From assembly GCA_029891345.1 (NCBI GenBank), contig CM057005.1, positions 64,507,260 through 64,571,259 of the forward strand: a DNA stretch of 64,000 nt, in the 5' to 3' direction. The translations under genes were made by a program, and so were the position numbers. This stretch comes from Dryococelus australis (Eukaryota > Arthropoda > Insecta > Phasmatodea > Phasmatidae). Below the pieces are notes generated by a model. The model was given only the letters and a program-made list of their open reading frames with translations, was not told the origin of the DNA and did no database searches. The stretch's first letter is position 1. Every line of letters starts with the position of its first letter. Of the stretch, positions 48,801 through 58,885 are shown one piece after another.

Positions 48801-49074
48801 GGAAGTCTCACTGTCTGGCCACCTCGCTACCCCGACCTAACTAACGCCTTTGGTTTTCTACCTTTGGGGCCACGTAAACACACTTGTGTAAGACAATCCT
48901 GTGAATACCGGAGAATAACCTGGGGCCAAGATTAGTGCAGCATTCGAAACCATCAAGAAGAACACGCGGGCCATCTTCAATGACGTGCTCCGCAACATGC
49001 TGTGGCGTTGCAGAGCATGCATCGAATGCGGAGGAGACAATTCTGAGCAGTTGCTGTACTCTCTCCTTGTGTAG
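48801..49074 (+). pseudogene. mariner-type (IS630 superfamily) transposase C-terminal remnant
   Basis: WPPRYPDL (48815-48838) and, in a shifted frame, LWGHVNTLV followed by DNPVNTGE, then KISAAFETIKK, IFNDVLRNMLWRCRACI and ECGGDNSEQLL (to TAG at 49072). These match the C-terminal third of mariner-type transposases, whose usual forms are PPRSPDLTPxDFFLWG and a final RRCxxCI...GGxxFExLL. At least two frame shifts and stops occur. No inverted ends were located. Confidence 0.8.
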
Positions 49075-50082
49075 TAAACCTGTTTACAATACTGATTCAT
49101 ATGTACCTCTTTTAATACCCGACACCACTCTTGCACGCTATAATTGCCATTTTGGGTATAAGGGGGTATTCCCGGACATGGGTACCTTTACTAAACATGT
49201 TCCATTTCATCTATTCATTGGCACTCTGTATGTCGACTTTCATTTCTGTCATAAAAATATTCGCATTAAAATTCTCCATTGCTTTTTTTTTTTTTTTATT
49301 CGCGTAAGTGCTTACTATGAGACCCGTATAACAACTAAGGAGGGAAGCTCATCAAGTTGCGTAATGTGCGAGTACGCAGTGTGCGGAATATCTGCTGATA
49401 AATTGCACAACTGCATACAAGCCTACAGTGTCGGAAGGAAACGAAAATTGACCGGATTATCACAAATACATGATGCGCTCTCTACGTCCTGCAAAGCAGG
49501 TTGACACGAAAAACGCCACGTAACCAAGAAAACCCACCAGTCGTATGAAAACATAAACAAAACTTTGGAAGCAGTTTGAACGCATAACATCTCTAGAAAT
49601 TACCAACACTCACACACACACACACGCTCACGCAAACGCGCACACAGAGTCTGGGAAAAGCTTATGTATATGAAAACTATTTTCAAAAGCACAACCAAAC
49701 CGTGCTAAACACCAAGATTCGCAACACTACTTCCACAAAAATATAAGTTTCCATACCTACTGTTAATAAATACATTTATGTATCCACCTCCGCACATTCC
49801 TTGTTCATTAAAACCTGAGTGCAATTTTGGCTGTTCCGTAAAGTTATTTTTGTGTGTTTCATACTTCAAGGCTGGAAAAGGGCAATGTTTTAAAAAATAG
49901 CTCTTAAAACATGACACAGCATGAATATTTAAACTTGGTATAAGGCTGGAATGAAAAAAATATATATATATATTTAAACAGCAACGCATTTAAAATACTT
50001 CTCATTGCACATCATGCAAATTTACATTTCCCATTCATTCAGGTGCATTTGTACTTTTCTCAATACGTTTTGTTAAAATCGT
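49075..50082. other. No gene recognised
   Basis: Contains a T tract near 49284, a (CA)n tract at 49612-49626 and A/T-rich DNA. Confidence 0.45.
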
Positions 50083-50326
50083 GTATAGGCTGTTCACGGT
50101 AAAGTGAGCACTTTTTAAGGCCCTTCTAAATTTTTCCGTTCATCCAATTTCCATCGTCCTGTTGCTTTTTGACATAAACATTGCAATGTGACCAATAAGC
50201 ACAGTGTATACATTTCACCATCCTCAAAATTTAATGCCCGAGGCTGCAATAAGACATATTTGTTAGTGGTTAATGCCTGTTGTGAGGGCCTTAAAAAGTG
50301 CTCTCTTTACCGTGAACAGCCTATAG
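50083..50326 (+). mobile_element. MITE family B, copy 6, well preserved
   Basis: TATAGGCTGTTCACGGTAAA ... TTTACCGTGAACAGCCTATA with GCACTTTTTAAGGCCCTT and its inverse GAGGGCCTTAAAAAGTGC. A good reference copy: 244 bp, perfect outer ends apart from a CTCT/CTCA difference. Confidence 0.92.
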
Positions 50327-50836
50327 GATTCTTTTCCCCTTTTAAATATAATTTAAAGTATTCCCAATATTTAAAATTTATTTATTACGCGACAAAGATA
50401 CTTCCTTTCAATACAAAACTAGGAAAGACTAGATTTACGTGTTAATTCCAATACATCACATTGGTTACAAACCTATACCGAGCAAGATTATTTCTAAGAG
50501 TATCAGCCTTCTCTTAACATGACTTTGGTTACGAAACTTACCAAGACTGAAGAAAAGCCATTTTTAAAATTTAACAGCCTGTTCTTACTAAACTTTGATA
50601 AAGTGAATAGCCATCCCAAACCATGTCGAGGCCTGCCAGGATAAATTCTTCTGCCTACATGGACAAGCAAGAAAGTCCATTATCTACTTTTTACCCGGCC
50701 AATATGGGCCCTACATACAGTTGAGAAATACTTAGCTTTTTCGTTCGTGGATCCCAGCAGCTGTCTCTCTCTGAAGACCAGTCGGCTGCTGGGTCAATTT
50801 ATAGTACAACTTTAGCTGGGGAAACTCCCCACTACT
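50327..50836. other. No feature recognised
   Basis: Spacer with no repeat partner or exon. Confidence 0.4.
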
Positions 50837-51440
50837 TTAGGGCGCGTTTACACGGTGATAGTGGCTACCACGATAGTAGCTATCACTAAAGTGTGTGAAA
50901 GTAACTACCGCGATAGGTCCTGTTTACACACACACGATCGAGACATACAGTGATAGTTAACCTCAAAAGTGACATGTCCGACAACACTTGTGTAAATACA
51001 TTGATAGGCCCTACATTTATATTATTTTGTCAAGAGGGTGATATTTGTTGGGGTAGTTAAATGTTGTGACGTGTAAACATATATTGTTCCCGCGGTTACG
51101 TGGGTCAATATGGCAGTAAATATGCTGTCAATATTGTCGTGTCATACCTATATGATAATATACGTCATGTCGTACCGCCACAGTGTAAGAAGAGCGACAT
51201 ATATTAACAGAATCCAAATAATTCTGAAATGTTACTATCAAAGTGAGCTTATGTACACATTTGTGACACGCACTGTCGCGACAGATATTATCACTCTCTA
51301 GCTTGAGCTGATATCGTGATAGTGCTATTGCGACGGGGCGACAGTAACTTTGATGCACTTCACACGGCGATAGTAATGTGAGAGTAGCTCTCGCGATAGG
51401 AATTATCGCGTGTTACTATCGCCTTGTAAACGCACACTTA
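50837..51440. mobile_element. Harbinger-like element with iterated GATAG/CTATC motifs
   Basis: TTA (50837-50839 and 51438-51440) flanks inverted ends GGGCGCGTTTACACGG and the inverse of GTGTGCGTTTACAAGG. Inside, GTGATAG, GCGATAG and their inverses recur about a dozen times near both ends (for example CACGATAGTAGCTATCAC and CTCGCGATAGGAATTATCGC). No transposase ORF. Confidence 0.8.
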
Positions 51441-51499
51441 CGGACAGTCATATTTTAATTTGTCCCGGGAGGCGGGGGGGGGGGGAGGCAGTGGCACCT

Positions 51500-51727
51500 T
51501 CCAGAAGGAATATATTTCCCCCGAAATAAAGTTTTTGTGGCGCCATCTATAACGCGCATCGCGTGCTGGTACACGCCCCCTCCGCTGCATTAGCGCCCAA
51601 GGTGGCATGTCAATGAACTATGTTTCCGGTCCGCTCAGAACGACAGCTGACTTGCTGCAAGAGGGTCTTCCGCGGCGAACAACACGTAACACATCGTTCG
51701 TCGCTGTACATCACAGTTCCAGTCAAG
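51500..51727 (+). promoter_or_regulatory. Possible promoter and first exon
   Basis: A CpG-rich block contains TGGCGCCATCTAT (51540-51552), then ATG at 51607 opening 40 codons plus one base to CAAG/GTAAAAG at 51727, a good donor. The phase fits the exon-like segment at 52126. The peptide (MSMNYVSGPLRTTADLL...) is not recognised. Confidence 0.28.
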
Positions 51728-52125
51728 GTAAAAGTTCTTTATTTTTAAAACGTAGCACGCAAGGTATTTTGCATATTTCCAATTCTAGGGAAAATAAATT
51801 TCGCTCTATATTGCGTCTTGCGACGTAGGTATAGCAAGCGACGCGTCAGTTGTAGCAGTTGAATTGGGGTCGTGGCTGGTAATTCTCCGCTGTACGTGAA
51901 GACATGCGGTCTTGTACGTTAGGAACGCGTACAGAAAAGACTTGATATAGTCCATTCAAGGTTTCTTCGTACGTTTCGAAACGAACCTTTGAAAAAACAC
52001 CCTAGGAGTAACATTTCAACCTGTTTTGTTCAATAACTTGTATATCACTGGGATTAACTTCAAAGGCTGATCGTCCACTGGGAGCGACTACGTGCGATGG
52101 TCCCGTTTGCAATCGGCGAGTACAG

Positions 52126-52263
52126 GCGTTGGAAAAGTAATCAAAACACTGCTATACGGGATGAGTAAACTGGATGCTGAAGATTTATTTTACTTGTTGG
52201 ACAGTCCCTACTTGACGAGGTGTCTTGATGCAAACCTTGTACAAGAACCAAGTACGACTGCAG
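52126..52263 (+). CDS. Exon-like segment, unidentified
   Basis: After GAGTACAG (weak acceptor, poor pyrimidine tract) two bases and then 45 codons read through to GCAG/GTATCG. The peptide includes YGMSKLDAEDLFYLLDSPYL. The incoming phase matches the donor at 51727. However, the right part overlaps a family D terminus (52232-52286), so either the exon is chance or a transposon end supplies its donor. Confidence 0.22.
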
Positions 52264-52286
52264 GTATCGTGTAATATCGGCTTAAG
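52232..52286 (-). repeat. Family D terminus, isolated
   Basis: The inverse reads TTAAGCCGATATTACACG, ATACCTGCAGTCGTACTTGG, TTCTTGTACAAG, matching the left end of the element at 30287 (including TACTTGGTTCTTGTACAAG). The other end was not found. Confidence 0.78.
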
Positions 52287-52894
52287 CGGAAATTCTTGTT
52301 TTTTTACTGGCGGAAAGTCTGCAGTAAGGATCAGTGCATGTGTCTTTAATAGTCTCGTATGTTTCTGACCAGTATGATATGAGATACGTACTAAGGAATT
52401 ATTTGTAAATTTATATCTGTTTATACGTACAGTGATAAAGCGCGTATAGTAAAATATTTTCCCGTACATCAAATGCGTAGGGAAGTTCCCAACTATGTAC
52501 AGTAGTGGTGCTAAACATTCCCATATTTTCAGCCTGACATGTCGTATTATTTACATACGTTAAAAACTTCCATTACAGTTTAAGGAAGTTCACAAGAATT
52601 GTTTTACAGTGTACAGTTGTGTGAAAAAGCCGTTTTGAACCATGTTGGGTTTGGATGGGGGGGGGGGAGGGGTCGGGAATGGCATTTATGAGAATGATGT
52701 ATGCCGAGTATTATTCGTACGTAGTCTGAAGTTTTTTATTTCCGTAAATGGGTTTAATGGGAGAATTTTTTTAGATGTTAAAAAAACTCAGATTTCAAAC
52801 ACACACGCAAGTACCGTCTAGGAGGCGCCCTCAACTAATCTAGGCAACTCGTCTTGACGAACGTTAACTCTCTCTAGGTCAAGGTTCTTCTCTA
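52287..52894. other. No gene recognised
   Basis: A/T-rich, with a G-rich tract near 52655-52672. Confidence 0.4.
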
Positions 52895-53230
52895 GGCTGT
52901 TCAAGGTAAAGTGAACAATTTTTTTTTTTGAAAGCCCTGCATTAAGATATACTTTTCTCTTAATTTTGTAATCTTCCGCAATACGTAACATTAACGTTGT
53001 GATGCACCTGACACGACTTTATTCACGCGTCAGTCGAGTGAAAACGTGAAATTTTTAGGAGTCTTAAATATGTTACTAATATGACAATTCGTGCTGTAAT
53101 GGGTAGGAGGGGGGAAAAAAATAAACACCATAATGATTTTCCATAAATTTAAGCACTACGCTCGCAATAAAACCTCGAAACTTAGAACATTTCCCTTAAA
53201 TTGCGTGCCAACTTAAGAGTTGGAGGGAGC
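52895..53230 (-). mobile_element. MITE family A, diverged partial copy
   Basis: TAGGCTGTTCAAGGTAAAGT, GAAAGCCCTGCATTAAGATA, CTTTATTCACGCGTCAGTCG mark reversed family A; the interior resembles the diverged copy at 7893. The far end is not recognisable. Confidence 0.65.
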
Positions 53231-53669
53231 TGTGCGTCCAAGGTCAAGAAGCGAGGGCGCGATACGGCCGACACTAACATGTGCACACCTAGTGCCTCAT
53301 CGCTCCTACGCGCAAGGCGTGCAGTGTTTCCGTCGTGACGCTGTACTGTGTAAATTTGATTTGTAACAATGGGGTTTTATTGCACGTCATGAAAGCTCAA
53401 AAGCCCGTATCTTTCTGCTTTTCTCTTGCCGCTTAAGGAAACTGCAAAGGCAAGCTTTAAAAATGCGATATTTGACCATTTTTACGAAATTTTCTCACTA
53501 AGAATACACTTATGATAAAAGGGAAAAAAGGGGGCATAATTTTTTTTGTTTTTTTTAAATATCTTTTCTGACAAAAAGTCTTATTTGCAGAACATTTATT
53601 TGCCGAAATACGCGTATTCGCTCAAACTACTATTTCACAAATAAACGCGTGGGTCCATGTAAAATGTAC
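53231..53669. other. Spacer with two dispersed scraps
   Basis: 53281-53320 repeats the segment at 9010-9055; 53596-53650 repeats the segment at 13662-13715. No gene. Confidence 0.4.
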
Positions 53670-53979
53670 ATTGGCATTGGCTTTATTACTTAATTCATGC
53701 GTCAGCCAGGTGAAACTGTGAAATTATTAGAAAAGGAAATATTTTACAAATCTGTTCATTTTTGCATTTCGATGCATTAAAAAAAAAAATGAAGTAAATA
53801 ATTTAAGTAGTCGTAAATGGTTTTACCGAACACTTTTTATTCGGCGTTAGGATAAGGAACTACTTTCCCCTCCATCGTTACCAACTTTACCGGGCCCAAG
53901 TCACTCAGTGCGCCCGTTCAACTATATGCAGGCAGGGACAGTGAAATATATCCGTCACTTTATCGTGAACAGCCTTTAC
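53670..53979 (-). mobile_element. MITE family A, truncated reversed copy
   Basis: CATTGGCTTTATTACTTAAT, CATGCGTCAGCC, TCACTCAGTGCGCCCG, TGCAGGCAGGGACAGTGA, then TTTATCGTGAACAGCCTTTA. It lacks the outer part of its right end. Confidence 0.78.
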
Positions 53980-54504
53980 CTACTGTTCGTCCAGTGGAAC
54001 ACTAGCGGACATTATTTCAGGGTTTGTCTTCCAAGACTTTTACAACTGCGCCTTGTTATTTTTCCAAACTTTTTCACGTCCTTCTCACAAACCTGTTTGA
54101 AGACCAACGAGCTCGGTAAACACAACTGCAGGCGTGACACGGAGAAGAGTATAACAGAGCAGATACTCTGCAACGAGCGCTTCAAGTCATGAATTTGTCA
54201 ATTGTATAGTTTGATTTATATTACAAGTGACAGTTCTACATGGAGCAAAGGTATTTCGGTTGTTCTTAAGTTTAGAATTTTTTTATCGTGCTGGCAACCC
54301 GACTGTGACATGAGAGAATAGTAACTCGACAGGGCCTACGTGTAGCTGAAAATCACCGGCAAACCCAGAGATTGGTGATTCCTCCCGGAAATATAAGACT
54401 AAAATTAATGTAAATTTTCCCTGAGGTGATTATTAGGGGGACTATACGCCTCCAAGAACAGAATTTTTTTTAATGATTTTCGTTTCAAATGTCATGGACT
54501 ACTT

Positions 54505-54748
54505 GCGATTAAGCAACAATTCAGTGAGTAGTGCTTTGTAGAACGGAGATCGTATACCTGTGGAAATTTGGTTTGCAATACCATCCCTCTTTATCTGGAA
54601 AGTAACGGTGCTGATTCGTAACAAACACAGGGTGGCAACCCCTATTTTCCAGGTGAATGGGGATGATATTACCAACCACATGTTCAGAGATGCAAGATCT
54701 CAATTCTACGAAACACTATTCGCCTATTTGTTGCTTAATTACAGGTAG
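54505..54748. repeat. Imperfect palindrome (foldback), about 244 bp
   Basis: GATTAAGCAACAATTCAGTG at 54507 pairs with the inverse of GTTGCTTAATTA at 54732, and similarity of very roughly 70% continues to the centre near 54625 (TTTATCTGGAAA against TTTTCCAGGTGA). The symmetry explains why both strands carry a similar 60-codon ORF. No other copy was seen. Confidence 0.72.
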
Positions 54749-54825
54749 TTTTGATGTTAGTAACGAAAATCATTTAAAAAATTTGATTTTTGTCTATTGT
54801 ATCGGGCTTTTAAACGTCCCCCAGT

Positions 54826-54965
54826 TTTATACTTGAAAGCTTGGCAGGGGATGGCTTACAGACTAACTTTAATTAACACCCATGCCTTACCCGGGATTCG
54901 AACCCAGAGCCTCCCGCGCCCGAGATTAGTGACGCACCTACCGACTACGCCACGGGAGGTCGGTT
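54826..54965 (-). mobile_element. tRNA-derived SINE, family S2, copy 1
   Basis: On the minus strand: A-box-like TGGCGTAGTCGGTAGGTGCG, B box GGTTCGAATCCCGGGTAAGG, then GTTAGTCTGTAAGCC and CCCCTGCCAAGCTT. The second copy at 55848 has the same order and strand. Confidence 0.8.
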
Positions 54966-55199
54966 TTTGTCTCGTGCACTCTAAGAAATTATTTGTAAAT
55001 TTACCGCATCAGTGTATACGTACAGCGACAATGCGCGAATGGTCCACACATTTATGGTAACGTTTCTACAATTGCTCAGGAAACAGTCAAATGCGTAGGG
55101 AAGTTCTCAACTTTGCATTGCAGTGATGCTAAACATTCCTGTATTTTCATCCTGATACGCAGTACCGTTTCCACACACTGCAGTGCACTTTCGGAAGTT
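54966..55199. other. No feature recognised
   Basis: Spacer. AGGGAAGTTCTCAACTTTGC and GTGATGCTAAACATTCC resemble 52471-52530 (AGGGAAGTTCCCAACTATG, GTGGTGCTAAACATTCCC), so a diverged direct repeat links the two sites. Confidence 0.45.
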
Positions 55200-55730
55200 A
55201 ACCAGGAGATTTTTTTACATTGTATTTTCGTCACGAATCGCCTCCCGGAGTTCGTCGGCGATTTTTAGTTGCACGTTGCAGCGTGACGTCCCCTCGGGCA
55301 TAGCTTCTGTTCGTTTACATCGGGACTGGCGTAAGGGCGAAATAAGTCTGCGTACACTGTAACTGCAGGTTAGTGAAGTGTGTTTTCCTTCTCTCTCATT
55401 CGGCACGTCTCTCAACCCCCGGTGACGCACGGTCGTATCATCAGCACCTCTCCCATCACTCCCCCAGAGTGAGTCCAACCCCCCCTGATCAGGGGTGTGT
55501 CGTGTCGTTCGTGTTTTCATCTGCCGACTGTCGTGATGACATTCCGACTGCGACACCGAAACCGATGACGCGTCCGGCATTTGACGGCTGTCCTCGGTTA
55601 TTCCGTGTGTGCAAGCCTCGCGTAACCACAGTTATCTCGTCGTGTCAACCTATTAATTTGCTCAACGCGGTGGAACTCTGTTGGCTGCCCCGTGGCTTTA
55701 TCAGGGTGACACCCTCGTAAGCGACAGAAC
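55200..55730. other. CpG- and G/C-rich island, no gene assigned
   Basis: Distinctly richer in G/C than its surroundings. It has overlapping ORFs of 115 codons (plus, 55373-55720) and 121 codons (minus, 55215-55580), neither with a recognised domain. Open frames on both strands are expected in G/C-rich DNA. It could hold a promoter or a first exon. Confidence 0.35.
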
Positions 55731-55763
55731 TATCATTTTTTTTCGTAGCCGATACATTATTAT

Positions 55764-55840
55764 TAGGCTATTCACGGTAAAGTGGAATAACAGTTAATAA
55801 ATATATTTTATTTTAGCCTTGGGCTTTAAGTAGTGTATGG
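55764..55840 (-). repeat. MITE family B, left piece of a split copy
   Basis: TATTAGGCTATTCACGG with TAAAGTG continues directly into GAATAACAGTTAATAAATAT, with about 26 bp of the usual subterminus deleted. It continues at 56430 after about 590 bp. Confidence 0.7.
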
Positions 55841-55847
55841 AGTTTTT

Positions 55848-55995
55848 TTTTTTTTAACATCCCCCGGTGTTATGCTTGGAAGCTTAGCAGGGGACGGCTT
55901 ACAGACTAACTTACTTCCTAACTTAAATGAGCAGCCATGCCTTACCCGGGATTCGAACCTTCCGCGCCCCAGATCGTTGGCGCACCAACCGACTA
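55848..55995 (-). mobile_element. SINE family S2, copy 2
   Basis: CCCCGGTGTTATGCTTGGAA, GCAGGGGACGGCTTACAGAC, TGCCTTACCCGGGATTCGAA mirror copy 1. The A-box side is diverged. A T tract (55843-55855) precedes it. It sits inside the split family B element. Confidence 0.8.
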
Positions 55996-56429
55996 GAATT
56001 GTCAGAAAAGTTTGATTTACGCTGTTTATGAAGAAGAAAGTATATATATTGCTATTTTATAAAATATTTTACCAAAAGTACTTTTTAAATGTAACGGATT
56101 AATCGATCTATAGAGTCCGCATTTTTAACACAATTTAAGCGTATTTACGATGTGGATACTTCGGAAAGCAGACTATACGAGAATATCTTCGACAAAGATC
56201 AAGAATGGAAATGTGCTTAAATTTTGTTAACGATACAAACTATTTTAATCAATAATTTTTTTTTATATTTAAAAGTACATTTTAGTAAAATATTTTATAC
56301 CATCGCAAAATATATAAATTCTTTTTTCATATACAGCATAAATTCCATTTTTTTAGTATCTGTTTCACTTTTTATGAATTGTTTACGTTGTATAGTCAGG
56401 TGCAGTGCTCCATAGTCAGTTGCTTTACT
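55996..56429. other. A/T-rich insert sequence, no gene
   Basis: Very A/T-rich with long T stretches; the 63-codon ORF (56224-56415) is compositional. Confidence 0.4.
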
Positions 56430-56591
56430 TCAACCTTAACCAGAACAGAGAGTACGGTGGAATCTACACTCTGTGTTTATTACTTGCGAGGTAATATTCA
56501 TTTTAAAAGGTTGTTAAGGGATAACAAATGGCTCAAATATAATAATAACTAGGGCCTCAAAACTGCTCACTTCACCGAGAACTGCCTATAG
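56430..56591 (-). repeat. MITE family B, right piece of the split copy
   Basis: CAACCTTAACCAGAACAGAG with AGTACGGTGGAATC, CTGTGTTTATTACTTG, GGGCCTCAAAACTGCTCACT, ending GAGAACTGCCTATA; continues the piece at 55764. Confidence 0.75.
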
Positions 56592-56764
56592 GTACCAGCT
56601 GTCGCAAACAAAAAGACTTGTACGATATTTCATGAACAGTCTGTTGATGAACCTCGCTGGACAAACTGTTGTATGAAAAGCCCCTTGCCCTCTCTGGTAG
56701 CCATTCTTTTAGCTCAGGTTATGTCCCTATTTGTAGATAGAGTACTGTCTCGCACACTATACGA

Positions 56765-57020
56765 GGGGCCGCGGTGGTGAAGTGGTAAGACTACTCGCCC
56801 CCCCCCCCCCCATGGCGAACCGGGTTCGATTCCCGGCGGGGTCACTCTCGGATACGAAACCGATAGTCGGCGGGTTTTCTCGGGGATCTCCCGTTTCCAC
56901 CGCCCTTGCATTCCGGCGCTGCTCCATATATCCATCTCACCTCGCCATCATCGGCTCCCAAGAACTAGATGTTAAGAGCCGCCGAAACCTTTCTCCACTT
57001 CACATTTTCAGTGAATATTT
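56765..57020 (+). mobile_element. SINE family S1 with 14-C tract in its head
   Basis: GGGGCCGCGGTGGTGAAGTG, then CTACTCGCC followed by 14 C (56798-56811), CATGGCGAACC and B box GGTTCGATTCC (56823-56833). Body TCTCGGGGATCTCCCGTTTC and CATTCCGGCGCTGCTCC as in other S1 copies. In the copy at 36388 the same head position has only CCTCCCAAGG, so the C run is an expansion. Confidence 0.85.
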
Positions 57021-57379
57021 CTTGAATATCTGCCAGTCCGAGAAATCTTGTATTAATTTTACGTGTTTATTATGATTCTAAAATATATAATACCGAAAAT
57101 ATTTCCAATGTTGCGTATTTAACAACATGAACTATTATGTGATCGTGTTAGGTTTCGTTTAGGTTAGGTGCGCACGTATTATTAAATTCTCTGCTTTTCA
57201 CGTAATGGTAACGTTTCGACCACACGGAAATATAAAAAATCACAGTAAGTTGATATTTCGAAACACATTATAAATTTATTCGGGAGATGATAGGAGCGAC
57301 ATTTTACTTATTTTCCACGGTTTCTTACCTTTCCTATAATGCCGGAGGTTCACGGAGTACGCACGTTTCATAGCGATTA
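57021..57379. other. No feature recognised
   Basis: A/T-rich spacer. Confidence 0.4.
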
Positions 57380-57947
57380 TGCCCGGTTGCATTATCATGG
57401 TTCGAAACTTGATCCGAGATCGGATCTAAGATCGACACAGAAAACTATTGCACCATTCGAGTTCAGAGCTGGACTGGAGATCGAAATGAAGTTCATTTCG
57501 AACCGCAGAAATTGGTGGTTCGAAATCTCGATCCGAGATCAGCAAAATACGTCGAAATATGTAGTTTCAAAATACGCCAACAGATAGAACTACGTTGGAT
57601 TGTTTTCTTGGGAAATTAAAACATCCTACGCACTTGAATATTATTCAGTAAAATTCGTAAAACAATAATGCTCTGAAAACAGATAAAACATCGCACATAT
57701 AGTTCTATCTATAGTGAAATATACGCCTACTTTCATGATGTCATATATTACGAACCAATAGCAAAATTTGTCTCATCTTAATCTCGATCTCTCAGTTTGG
57801 AAACAAGATCGACGAATCGGAGATCCAGAATCATGAAATTTCGTTGGTGCAACACTTTTACATTGGAACCAAGATCAAACGGGTTCCTGGTTCGGAATTA
57901 GGATCATTCGATCTCGGATTGGGGAAGATGTTGATGCAACAGGGCAT
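57380..57947 (+). mobile_element. Family E DNA element, copy 3
   Basis: TGCCCGGTTGCATTATC at the left, GATGCAACAGGGCA at the right, and the same GATC-rich subtermini and TATAGTTCTATCTATAGTG interior as the copies at 26516 and 43836. Confidence 0.86.
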
Positions 57948-57959
57948 TGGAGTAATTCA

Positions 57960-58004
57960 GTGTGTGCGCGAGAGAGAGAGAGGGAGATAGAGATAGAGAG
58001 AGTA
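57960..58004. repeat. (GA)n simple repeat
   Basis: GAGAGAGAGAGA with GGAGATAGAGATAG variants; ordinary microsatellite. Confidence 0.8.
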
Positions 58005-58021
58005 GAGTTGTGAAACAGGCT

Positions 58022-58475
58022 TAGTGTCATAGACCGCAGTAAAATATATCGTTTATTCGCGATTTCTCGACACTTTTGTAGTCAAATCTTTGAAAAATCT
58101 CCCCGTGTATACGTGTTTGGTTATTTCCAAAATATGCCATGTATCGTAAGAGTTTTGTACTTTTGTTAAAATAGAGGTACTTTATTTTTGAATCAATTTT
58201 GCTTTTACCAATATTTTATCTATAAATTGTAATATTTAATTGATAATAATACGAATAAAATGGGGATAAAATAGGGTTGTTGGTAATATACATTAAGAAA
58301 TAGTTCTTATGCAGAATATTATTAAACTCGGTGAGCACCAATGCGGTGCGCTGTCCCTTTGGTGTAATTTCCTAGACTTGGTAAAGCTTTGTTTGTATGT
58401 GGTGGAAAAAATATTCTTGAAGTAGAACTTTTTACCAGTGCTTCGGGAAAGCTGGAAGTAACAGTGAATGGACTA
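58022..58475 (+). repeat. Repeat family J, copy 2
   Basis: Collinear with 31980-32385 (see there): ATACGAATAAAATGGGG, AAGAAATAGTTCTTATGC, GAAGCTGGAAGTAACAG counterparts. No protein recognised. Confidence 0.7.
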
Positions 58476-58651
58476 CACTTTTACATATTAACCATCTCTC
58501 ATCAAATTGCATTACAAAAATGCGTCACACTGCCAAGTTATTTTCTCACAAGGTCTGTAAAAACCCCTATGTAGCAGTTCGTTTTATTTCCCCCCCCCCC
58601 CCCCCTGCTTTTACTCCTTCACCACGACATTTTGTTGTCATCGAAACCCGT

Positions 58652-58885
58652 GTATAGGCTATTCACGGTAAAATGAGCACTTTTTAAAGCCTTCATATTT
58701 GGTATGTTAGGCCATAAATATATTTTATTTTTAGCTTCAGACGTTAAATTCTGAGTACGGTGGAATATACACACTGTGTTTATTACTTAAATGGCAAAAC
58801 TCATTTAGAAAACTTGGTTTAAAGATAAAAAAAGGCCGAAAGGAAGAAATATCTCAAATGCTCACTTTACCGTGAACAGACTATA
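58652..58885 (-). mobile_element. MITE family B, copy 7, reverse orientation
   Basis: TATAGGCTATTCACGGTAAA to TTTACCGTGAACAGACTATA; interior GACGTTAAATTCTGAGTACG and CACACTGTGTTTATTACTTA. It lies 46 bp after a 17-C tract (58590-58606). Confidence 0.86.

Noticed and set aside
48935..49504. 189-codon plus-strand ORF, the longest after the hAT core and Tc1 blocks
   Set aside because: Its first part overlaps, in a different frame, a recognisable mariner-type transposase remnant; the middle is a T-run translated as phenylalanines, and no domain is visible.
54499..54748. Two similar 60-62 codon ORFs on opposite strands
   Set aside because: They are explained by the near-palindromic DNA, not by two genes.
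55215..55720. Overlapping ORFs of 121 (minus) and 115 (plus) codons
   Set aside because: Both strands are open because the island is G/C-rich; neither peptide resembles a known family.
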